From Chitinophaga sp. Ak27 (GTDB lineage: Bacteria; Bacteroidota; Bacteroidia; Chitinophagales; Chitinophagaceae): a stretch of 64,000 bases of DNA. Positions within the stretch are counted from its first letter, which is position 1; every line of letters begins with the position of its first letter. The notes under the pieces were generated by a model, which was not told the DNA's origin, searched no databases, and saw only the letters and a list, made by a program, of their open reading frames with translations. The translations under genes and the position numbers were made by a program. The stretch is taken from the NCBI RefSeq assembly GCF_012726295.1, contig NZ_JABAOB010000003.1, positions 744,001 to 808,000 on the forward strand, given 5' to 3'. Below are positions 29,257 through 37,400 of this stretch, piece by piece.

Positions 29257-29341
29257 CGCTGTATGGGAAGTTATCTGACCAATAACATAACAGGCTAAGA
29301 TGATGAAGGGCGGAGCGCGATGCTGGGATGGTTGATGGCTA

Positions 29342-31438
29342 TTACTCCAACGGCAGTTTAACATAAAACGTGGTTCCTTTACCGGGGGAGCTTTCAAACC
29401 ATATGGTGCCGCCGTGGGCCTCCGTAATTTGTTTGGAGATGGCCAATCCCATTCCAAAGGGCCGTTCGCCGCTGGTGCCGGTTCTTTTGGCTTCTGTAAA
29501 AAGATCAAAGATCTTGCTTTCGATGGCGGAAGGGATGCCGATGCCCTGGTCCTGCACGGAAACGGTAACGTGATCCGATTCGGTGCTGGTAGCAATATCT
29601 ATGCTGCTATTGTGTGGACTAAATTTAATAGCATTCGAGAGCAGGTTGCTGAATACCCGCCATATTTTTTCCCGGTTGATATTAAGTGTCAGTTGCATGG
29701 TTTGCAGTTCAATATGCTGTTGTTTTTCCATCGCTTTGAGTCGCATCATGTCTACTGAATAGCGAAGCAACTCACTCAGATCTACGGGTTCTTTTTGCAG
29801 TTCATACTGTACGCTGTAGTACAGGAGATCGTTAATGAGGTTCAGCGAGCTATGTCCCGACGACTCAATCATCTTCAGCATGTTCCGGTCTTTTTCCTGG
29901 TGATGCTGATCGGTAAGCATAATGGCACAAAGGCCGGTAATAGCGCCTATTGGGTTTCTGAGGTCATGGGCCACTACTTTCATAATCCGTGTATTTTCTT
30001 CGTAACTCTGTTCCAGCGCTTTGAGTGTTTCTACAGTCTGATGGTTTTTTTCTTCTACCTGTTGGTTGAGGGTAATCAGTTCGGCTATATTCCTGCGGGA
30101 GCGTTGAAGATTTTTCCATAGTAAAAACAGGATCAGGATGGTTAATATAGAAAATATCGTGGCCGCCAAAAGATATACAGTTTTGAGCTGATTGTTTTTA
30201 TGCAGAAGGGCTATCTGGTACTGCTGCCCGGCATCCCTGATACCTGCTTCCAGGTCAGCTTCTTTTAATCCGGCATTGACGTTATTGAGCGAGTCCCTGA
30301 GCTGGTAATAGCGCTGGCTGTAATGGTAGGCGCCGGCAAGATCACCGGTGGCTTCATCGTAGTGCCATTTTAATTCATGCCATCGTAACCGGATATTATC
30401 ATTTAAGATGCTTTTGCCACGTTCAGAATGGATATCCTGCCCGACCTGGTCGAGTAATGCTGATGCTGCGGGGAGGCGGTGATTGTCGAGGTAAAGCCGG
30501 ATCAATTTAATTTTGGCCGTTTGTGCATCTTCAACAGCGGCACCTGTGCGATCGTTAAGCCGGATGTCTTCTTTCAGATATTGTTCGGCCAGCTCAAAAT
30601 TGCCTTTCCTGGCATAAGTTCCTCCAAGATTGCCGTATACAACTCCCAGGGCCGTTTCTGCGAAAAGCTTTTTATGAGGAAATTGAATAAGCGCTTCCTG
30701 GATAAATTGCTCTGCCTTTTTATAATAGAAGATGGCACTGTCTGGCATGTTTGCTTTTTCAAAACAGAGTGCGATAGCGTTCAAGGCTGACTGGGGGAAA
30801 AGAAAGCGGTTGTCGAAATCACGTAGGGCGCCGGCTTTACAGTGCTGGAATTCAGAAAAGGCCTGCTTGAAGTGAACAATCGCCTCCTGGTATTTTTCCT
30901 GGCCATATTCAGTAAGTCCGAGTTTACTGCTGAACCGTCCATAGTCGCAGGTATCCAGGTGCTGTTGTACAAATTGCCTGCCGCTGAAATAACTTTTATA
31001 CGCCTGGGAGTATTGTTTATCTGCCATATCCAGGTCTCCTTTTGCATATAAAGTGCTGGCATACTCCATGGGATAAATCTTCTCTTTACCTTTTAGCACA
31101 AAAAACATGCTGTCCAGGTTAGTCTTTGCCAGGGGAATATTTTTTGTATAAAAGGTATACAGGTCAACCAGGTGGTTGTATTTTATCCAGAGATCATGAG
31201 GACCCGGTTCCTTAAGTCTTGCATATGCTGAATCCAGGAAATGTGGGATGTTGTTCATTTGTCCGCTGGTAAGCATGCTATCTGCCATCCAGGAAATAGG
31301 GTCAACAATCTGGGGATGATCGGGATTGTCTTTGGGTTGTTTACAGGAGGCCATCAAAAGGAAAAAAATCACCACCAGGCACGCAGACTGGCATTTAGAA
31401 GGTTTGGCGGATATGGCGCTCATATCTGGTACGGCCAT
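29342..31438 (-). CDS. TPR-containing sensor histidine kinase
   Basis: Starts at 31486, 31438 and 31423 are possible. The ATG at 31438 is preferred because it places charged residues before the hydrophobic segment ending in LLMASC, a lipoprotein-like or uncleaved signal. The periplasmic part (about 40-410) consists of TPR-like helical repeats (AYKSYFSGRQFVQQ, GNLGGTYARKGNFELAEQYL). One membrane segment follows (TVYLLAATIFSILTILILFL, about 419-441), then a coiled coil, a HisKA domain with the phospho-acceptor His in VVAHDLRNP (near 489), and an HATPase domain (NLLSNAIKFSP, DQGIGIP, PFGMGLAIS). There is no receiver or DNA-binding domain and no response-regulator gene next to it. Its position 150 bp behind the PUL promoter makes it a candidate PUL sensor. 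Confidence 0.8.
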   Translation of the reverse strand: MAVPDMSAISAKPSKCQSACLVVIFFLLMASCKQPKDNPDHPQIVDPISWMADSMLTSGQMNNIPHFLDSAYARLKEPGPHDLWIKYNHLVDLYTFYTKNIPLAKTNLDSMFFVLKGKEKIYPMEYASTLYAKGDLDMADKQYSQAYKSYFSGRQFVQQHLDTCDYGRFSSKLGLTEYGQEKYQEAIVHFKQAFSEFQHCKAGALRDFDNRFLFPQSALNAIALCFEKANMPDSAIFYYKKAEQFIQEALIQFPHKKLFAETALGVVYGNLGGTYARKGNFELAEQYLKEDIRLNDRTGAAVEDAQTAKIKLIRLYLDNHRLPAASALLDQVGQDIHSERGKSILNDNIRLRWHELKWHYDEATGDLAGAYHYSQRYYQLRDSLNNVNAGLKEADLEAGIRDAGQQYQIALLHKNNQLKTVYLLAATIFSILTILILFLLWKNLQRSRRNIAELITLNQQVEEKNHQTVETLKALEQSYEENTRIMKVVAHDLRNPIGAITGLCAIMLTDQHHQEKDRNMLKMIESSGHSSLNLINDLLYYSVQYELQKEPVDLSELLRYSVDMMRLKAMEKQQHIELQTMQLTLNINREKIWRVFSNLLSNAIKFSPHNSSIDIATSTESDHVTVSVQDQGIGIPSAIESKIFDLFTEAKRTGTSGERPFGMGLAISKQITEAHGGTIWFESSPGKGTTFYVKLPLE

Positions 31439-31605
31439 TTGGAGTAAAATAAGTATAAAAATCGGGTTGATATATAAATATAACAAATGTTAGCTTTCCT
31501 AAGTTCACAATTTATGCGGAAAGCTGCGCTGTTTAGAATGGCTGCAGGGGAAGCCGCCCACATCTACAATTCCCCCGCAGGTATAGTTTTCGAAATATTC
31601 TCGTT

Positions 31606-31613
31606 TATCTTTG
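31606..31613 (+). promoter_or_regulatory. Possible -7 element overlapping the start of the EamA gene
   Basis: TATCTTTG is a perfect match to TAnnTTTG, but it lies only 4 bp before the GTG start at 31618. If used, the mRNA would be leaderless or nearly so. No good -33 element was found at 19-21 bp, so this may be chance. Confidence 0.25.
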
Positions 31614-31617
31614 TTGC

Positions 31618-32508
31618 GTGAAAAATATTATTACCGGCTTACTGTTCGCGATGTTATGGGCATCGGCGTCTGTAGCAACAAAAGTAGGGATCCATTCGGC
31701 ACCTCCATTGGTGCTTGGCAATGTTCGTTTTTTTATCGCAGGTTTTGTGTTATTAGGTTTCTGTTACCTGGTAAGCAGGGATAAGCAGTACCGCATGCCT
31801 GATCGGGTTGAATGGCGGCAGCTGGCTATTTTCGGGGCTTTAAATACCACGGTTTACCTGGGGCTGTATGTGTATGCCATGAAATACATTGCCGCCGGAA
31901 TTGGTAGCCTGGCAGCATCCACTAATCCGCTGATGATTGTATTGCTTTCCTCCTGGCTGATGGGGCGCAAACCTGGAAAAGGGGAGATATGGAGTATTAT
32001 CATCGGGATGGCGGGTATTGGGCTGGCCACGTATCCGCTGCTCAACGGCGGTGGTACCAGTTTACCGGGAGTGATAGTATTAGTGACCAGTATGGTGGCA
32101 GTTTCCTTTGCCAGCGTTTATTACGCCAGGGTACAATGGGTGCTGCCTAATCTTTTGATCAATGGCTGGCAGGTAACATTGGGTGGTCTTTTCCTGCTGC
32201 CGTTTACCCTCTTGTTCAGCGATTTTTCGTCTGTACATTTAGATACAAGGTTTATCTATTCAGTGCTATGGTTAAGCCTGGCGGTATCCGTTACCGGTTT
32301 GATCTGCTGGTTTTATTTGCTGAAGATAGATACTGTAAGAGCCTCCCTATGGCTTTTTCTTTGCCCGCTTTTTGGTTTCTTCTATGCCTGGTGGCTGCTG
32401 GACGAACCTATTACCTGGTATACTGTGGCCGGTACGCTGATGGTGATTGCGGGGCTATATATCGGGCAGCGGAAAAAATTGGGGCTGGCGCTGCCGGGGG
32501 AAGTTTAG
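31618..32508 (+). CDS. EamA/DMT-family transporter
   Basis: A 296-residue inner-membrane protein with about ten hydrophobic segments arranged as two EamA repeats. Typical motifs are LLFAMLWASASVATKVGI at the N-terminus, YVYAMKYIAAGIGSLAASTNPLMIVLLSSWLMGRKP near 85-120 and LDEPITWYTVAGTLMVIAGLYIGQ near 260-285. The start codon is GTG; a Met at residue 12 is too far into the first segment. Members export metabolites or amino acids, but the substrate cannot be read from sequence. It is divergent from the histidine kinase and on the same strand as the following MFS gene. Confidence 0.85.
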   Translation: MKNIITGLLFAMLWASASVATKVGIHSAPPLVLGNVRFFIAGFVLLGFCYLVSRDKQYRMPDRVEWRQLAIFGALNTTVYLGLYVYAMKYIAAGIGSLAASTNPLMIVLLSSWLMGRKPGKGEIWSIIIGMAGIGLATYPLLNGGGTSLPGVIVLVTSMVAVSFASVYYARVQWVLPNLLINGWQVTLGGLFLLPFTLLFSDFSSVHLDTRFIYSVLWLSLAVSVTGLICWFYLLKIDTVRASLWLFLCPLFGFFYAWWLLDEPITWYTVAGTLMVIAGLYIGQRKKLGLALPGEV

Positions 32509-32536
32509 TAAGGTTGCAAGGCAACAATTTTGTAGG

Positions 32537-32603
32537 TTGCCTAAGCGAATATCACATATCTTTAGTAAAAGAGATTTCGAACTGCCTTATTGCCTAAGCG
32601 AAT
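32537..32603 (+). repeat. 14-bp direct repeat flanking the MFS gene start
   Basis: TTGCCTAAGCGAAT occurs at 32537-32550 and again at 32590-32603, 53 bp apart. The second copy runs into the ATG of the MFS gene (32602). It might be a control site or the scar of a small duplication. Confidence 0.5.
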
Positions 32604-33783
32604 GAAATACTTAACGCGCACTGTCTGGATACTTTCGGTCGTCAGTTTACTGACGGACATTGCCAGTGAAATGCTTTATCCCATTATGCCTATTTATTTA
32701 AAAAGTATTGGCTTTTCAGTACTGTTGATCGGCATTTTAGAAGGGGTGGCAGAGGCCTCCGCCGGGTTAAGCAAAGGGTATTTCGGAAAATTATCTGACC
32801 ATGCCGGTAAGCGCGCGCCGTTTGTCCGGCTGGGTTATACATTCAGTGCGCTATCGAAACCTATGATGGCCTTAACCGTATATCCGTTATGGATATTTCT
32901 TGCGCGTACGGTTGATCGTGTGGGTAAAGGTATCCGCACCGGGGCGAGAGATGCCATGTTATCAGATGAAGCAACACCGGCGACCAAAGGCCGCATTTTC
33001 GGTTTTCACCGGTCTATGGACACGCTGGGAGCAGTAATAGGACCTGCACTGGCCTTGTTGTACCTGTATTTTTATCCGGCTAACTACCGCATGCTGTTTC
33101 TATTGGCATTTTTTCCCGGAGTGCTGGCTATCGGCTGCTCTCTTTTACTGAAAGACAAAAAAAGAGCAATGCCTGAAAATAGCACACGTGTGGGCTTTTT
33201 TTCTTTTCTGCATTACTGGAAAAGTAGCCCGGTTATTTATCGTCGACTGGTGGCGGGATTGCTGATATTTACTTTGTGTAATAGTTCAGATGTGTTCCTG
33301 TTACTAAAAATAAAACAAGCGGGATTAAGCGATACTTCCACGATAGGCGTATATATTTTTTACAATATGGTATATGCGCTTGCTTCATTTCCGCTCGGAG
33401 TGCTGGCAGACCAGATAGGGCTAAAAAAGATATTTGTTGCAGGGTTATTGTTATTTACTATCGTATATGCCGGTATGGCCGCTGCCGGGGACTGGTATTG
33501 GTATGGACTGTTGTTCTTCCTGTATGGACTATACGCTGCCGCAACAGAAGGCATCTCCAAAGCCTGGATCAGTAATATAACCAGTAAGGATGATACAGCT
33601 ACCGCCATCGGCACCTATACGGCCTTCCAAAGTGTTTGTACTATGCTGGCAAGTTCCGTTACCGGTTTATTATGGTTTGAGTTTGGTGCAGGCAGCGCAC
33701 TTTTGACTACAGCCGCCATTGCATTCATGGTGGTGCTTTATCTTTTAATCATCGTTCCTGAACCGGAAAAATTTAGTCATTAA
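32602..33783 (+). CDS. MFS transporter
   Basis: The frame also offers a TTG at 32590, but the ATG at 32602 is preferred (MKYLTRTVWILSVVSLLTD), for 393 residues. Twelve hydrophobic segments are expected. MFS motifs are visible: GKLSDHAGKRAPFV (motif A-like, near 63) and RTVDRVGKGIRTGARDAMLSDE (near 105-125), followed by GRIFGFHRSMDTLGAVIGP, which marks the branch annotated simply as MFS transporter. Substrate unknown. It may be transcribed with the EamA gene 94 bp upstream, although the direct repeat between them could mark a separate control region. Confidence 0.85.
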   Translation: MKYLTRTVWILSVVSLLTDIASEMLYPIMPIYLKSIGFSVLLIGILEGVAEASAGLSKGYFGKLSDHAGKRAPFVRLGYTFSALSKPMMALTVYPLWIFLARTVDRVGKGIRTGARDAMLSDEATPATKGRIFGFHRSMDTLGAVIGPALALLYLYFYPANYRMLFLLAFFPGVLAIGCSLLLKDKKRAMPENSTRVGFFSFLHYWKSSPVIYRRLVAGLLIFTLCNSSDVFLLLKIKQAGLSDTSTIGVYIFYNMVYALASFPLGVLADQIGLKKIFVAGLLLFTIVYAGMAAAGDWYWYGLLFFLYGLYAAATEGISKAWISNITSKDDTATAIGTYTAFQSVCTMLASSVTGLLWFEFGAGSALLTTAAIAFMVVLYLLIIVPEPEKFSH

Positions 33784-33810
33784 TCTTACCGTATTTGTAC
33801 GTATAAGAGA

Positions 33811-33841
33811 AAACGGATCAAGTTGAAAGCTTGACCCGTTT
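33811..33841 (+). terminator. Terminator of the MFS gene
   Basis: A 12-bp stem with one mismatch (33811-33822 with 33830-33841) and a 7-nt loop, followed by a short T run. It lies 28 bp after the MFS stop codon. Confidence 0.7.
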
Positions 33842-33976
33842 TTAACTTGATTTTTATCCGCGCTCATCGCCCACTAGCAGGGCAATCCCCTGAAAGCGAA
33901 AAAGGAACGGGGCTATTCAAAATCCTGAAATCAACTATCGAAATGCACTTGTTATGCTATCCAGATAATGTTATAC

Positions 33977-34072
33977 TTATGCCTGTTGATACCTGCTCTT
34001 AAAATCTTCAGCGAATTGATTCAGCTTGATTCTTCCGGTCACATTTCCGCCTTGTGCAAAAAAGTCCTTCAT
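33977..34072 (-). pseudogene. Short orphan reading-frame remnant downstream of barstar
   Basis: A 31-codon frame (start ATG 34072, stop 33977-33979) encodes MKDFFAQGGNVTGRIKLNQF and continues to RYQQA. Coding-like composition extends upstream of the ATG (VRAGIV) until a stop near 34105, so it looks like the 3' end of a lost gene. Remnants of displaced toxin or immunity genes commonly lie downstream of Rhs loci. The family is not recognised. The rest of 33842-34143 shows no gene. Confidence 0.3.
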
Positions 34073-34143
34073 CACGATGCCGGCTCTAACACCCGTGAGC
34101 AGCTTTATCGTTTAATTAATTAATAATTTAATGATTTTTTACC

Positions 34144-34464
34144 CTATAGCATACACATGTAGATGCTTGGTGTTCTTCCTCTGCTTAACTCCCGGTTATT
34201 GACGTTTTCAATAGCTACGAGTAAATTATTTAAAATAACAACGTTTGATTGAGACAACCCTATTACTTCGATCAATAATATTTCAGTTAGAGATAAAGTA
34301 ATTTTGCTCATTCCTTCGTCGGGATATCTCATGCTGGATAAACAATCTATCAGCGCATTTACATTAGCACCATAAAAATCAGGGAATCCCATGATACTTT
34401 TCATTTCGCTATGGAAATGTTCAATTGATGTTATTTTCCTAAAGTCTAATTGTATTTTTTTCAT
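34144..34464 (-). CDS. Barstar-like immunity protein
   Basis: The frame opens at 34482, overlapping the Rhs gene, but the ATG at 34464 (MKKIQLDFRKI) gives the normal barstar N-terminus and a length of 106 residues; barstar has about 90. The family core is FPDFYGANVNALIDCL at 27-42. Asp40 corresponds to barstar Asp39, which binds the RNase active site; the place of barstar Asp35 is Asn36 here. It begins 8 bp after the stop of the Rhs protein whose C-terminus is a barnase/RNase Sa-like RNase, so it is the expected cognate inhibitor that protects the producer and its kin. Confidence 0.85.
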   Translation of the reverse strand: MKKIQLDFRKITSIEHFHSEMKSIMGFPDFYGANVNALIDCLSSMRYPDEGMSKITLSLTEILLIEVIGLSQSNVVILNNLLVAIENVNNRELSRGRTPSIYMCML

Positions 34465-34472
34465 TATTTGAA

Positions 34473-37400
34473 TTATTGCCAACCTGATAGGTCAATTTTA
34501 ATATAAGAGTCATAATGGTCATGAGAATAAAAAGCTTCTTTTGTTTGGTTGTTTACCACTATTCGTCTGGCTCCATTATTTCCCACACCTGGTGTTTTAA
34601 CCGTCCATTCAGTGTAGGTATTCGAGGTGTTTAATCTTTGAGCATCAGGATTACCTATTGTATGGCTATTCGAAAAAGGTGTTCCGTCATTGCTGTAATT
34701 TGGAGAATTAGTTTTAATTCTATCAATTGTCTTTTGTAGCTCTCTCATTTCCTGGGCAGACATTTCATGCCCCCATTTGTCTTTGATGGCTGCGTAGGCT
34801 TCTTTAGGATTATTAGCTGTATGGCTGCAGATTAATCCGAAGATATCTACCCAGGTATTGGTGTCATGAGCATAAGCGTAGAGGCTGGACTTTCCAGCGG
34901 CTAACCCGATTGGATCCTGACTTATATACACTCCTTCTTCCACGTTATAATATCTAAAACGATTATACGCCAGCCCTGTTTCCTGATCCGACACTTGCCC
35001 CTGATAAAGATACCCACAAAACCCCGCATCTCCATGTAACATCCTGACATTTCCACAGCTATCAATTTCCCGCTGCCAGATTAACGCCCCGGCCTCATCA
35101 TATCCTTGTATGGGCGTGCCTAAATGATCGGCAACGATACTATATTTCTTGTCGCCTTTTATCTTGGCTGTTGGCGAGAAATTATTTTCATTAAACACCC
35201 AGGTGATCAAATCATCCGCACTGCTTTCCCTGGCATCAAATTCCTTCCATTCGTGCAATGGCTTATTCCCATCCCAGACCCAACGGGTGATCGTATGTTT
35301 ATATCGTTTTTCGATCCGCCTGCCTAAAGCATCATATTTAAAATTCACCTTCTCTCCGTCTGGCCGCAATACACCCGACAGCATACCGGCGGGATTCCAT
35401 TCGTATTCCCATACCCGGCCGGTAAGTTCTACTTTGCGTACCAGGTTGCCCATTTGATCGTATTTATAAGTGGCTTTTTTACTTTTCAGCAACCTGCCAC
35501 CTTTATCGTAGGTCCGGTCCTTTTGCGCAGGGGTTTCAAACAGATTTCCTACGGTATCGGGCATACGATATTCCACGCTGCCATCACCATAGATCACCTC
35601 TGCCAGGTTACCATAGGTATCATGTCTGAACTGTTTAGCACCGGTGGTGCTGTCGTGGATACCCGACAGCCGGTCACCATCCCAGGAGTAGCGCCGCTGC
35701 AGCCGTTTGTTGCCCCGGGTGGTTACCTGGTCTGCCAGCCGTCCTGAAAGATCGTATTGATTCTGTTGGGTCACGCGACCGGTCATTGATCGTTCGGTTA
35801 CCTGGCCCTGGTTATTGTATTTTAATTGAGTATGCCAACCATTCGCCTCCATTTGTTCCAGCCAGCTCATGGTGTTGTTATATTGCATGCTCAATGTAGC
35901 GCCCATACTGCTTTTTAGTGCAGTGCGTTGCCCCAGCTGGTTGTATTCGCTGCTGAGTACCGTTTCATTGCTGGTTTCCTGGGTAATTGATCCCAACAGG
36001 TCACGCTGCAACTGTACGGATGCATGGCTGTTTTGTGCACTGATGAGCTGTCCCATAGCATTATAGCCAAAGGTTTCAGCGCTGCCATCTTTCTCATAAT
36101 ATACTGTTGCTACCTGCCCGGCAGCGGTATATTCATAGGCCTGCTGGCTGCCATCCGGCAGAATGGTACGCATTACCTGGCCCCCCGCATTACGTATATA
36201 CTGACGCGTTAGTCCATCAAAACCTTTTTCAGTAACGACATTACCTTCTTCATCCAGTTCAAAGCTATAGATTTCCCGGTGTTCATTGATAATATGAAGT
36301 AATTGCCCTTCTTTATCGTAGCCGAGTTGAATGACGGTATTACCTTGCCGGCGCTCTACCACATCTCCGAAGAAATTGTAACGAAAGGCGACCGACTGAT
36401 GCCGGTCCTTGATAACAATGGTATTACCCATGCTGTCGTATTGCAGTTCGACGATATTACCGCTACTGTCTTTTGTCTGAACCGTGTGGCCGAGCAGATT
36501 GCACTCCCGCTGGGAAATAGCCCCGGCCGGGTCTGTAATCGCTGTCAGCCGCCCCAGGAAATCATAGTTATATTTGATCCTGCTCCTATTCGGTAAAATA
36601 ACATCGCTCAGCAATAGCTGACTGTTATATTGCAGGTGGGTAACTGCTCCCAGTGGATTAATGATCCTGCTTTGCAGGCCGTCAGTATATTCAAACTTCG
36701 TAGTTGCACCCAGCGGATTGGTGTGCTGCAGCAGGTTACCGGCTTCATCATAATCATACTGCCATATCCCTCCATTTGGTTGTGTAACGCTAACAGGCTG
36801 CTGTTGCTGGTTATAAGTGATACGTATTGCCCCCTTTCCTGGCAGTTGCAGGCTGGTCATATTACCGCGGTCATCGTATTCATAGGTAGTTGCAACGCCC
36901 AGTTCATTGGTTTCAGCTACCAGGTTATCTGCTTCATCGTAGGTAAATAGTTGTGTGGCGCCATAGCCATTCACTATTTTGTTGACGATACCGCCTGTAT
37001 GGTAATATGTTTTTTTATGCCCCAGGCTATTGGTGGCAACTGTAAAGCCTTCCAGGTATTCAAATGTATAGCTGTACAGGCCATGTGGGCCCAAAGCGGC
37101 TGTACAACGACCCTGCCGGTCGTAATGAAACATAAACGTAGTGCCGTCGTTAAATCGGCGGGAGATGATGTGACGGTTCTCCCACTGAAAAGCATTGTGA
37201 TACTCTTCTGCATTGTACATTTCATGGAGATTACCTTTGCTGTCGTAGGTATAACGCATCATTTCCACCGTTATGCCGCGATCTCCCAGTTGCGGGTGTG
37301 GGGCCTGCACTGCGGTGATCAGGTGATCCTCATTATACCGGATATGGATATTTCGCTGAACGCTGTCAATGATCTTTTCCAACAGGCCGTCCTGGTTATA

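Noticed and set aside
29229-29258. Reading the triple CTATCCTG repeat as a short CRISPR or microsatellite
   Set aside because: The repeats are 10 bp without spacers, few in number, and recur in the same register at two other promoters, which fits operator half-sites better.
34465-34482. Upstream start of barstar overlapping the Rhs gene
   Set aside because: The ATG at 34464 gives the family's normal N-terminus; the six extra residues are encoded by the Rhs 3' end.
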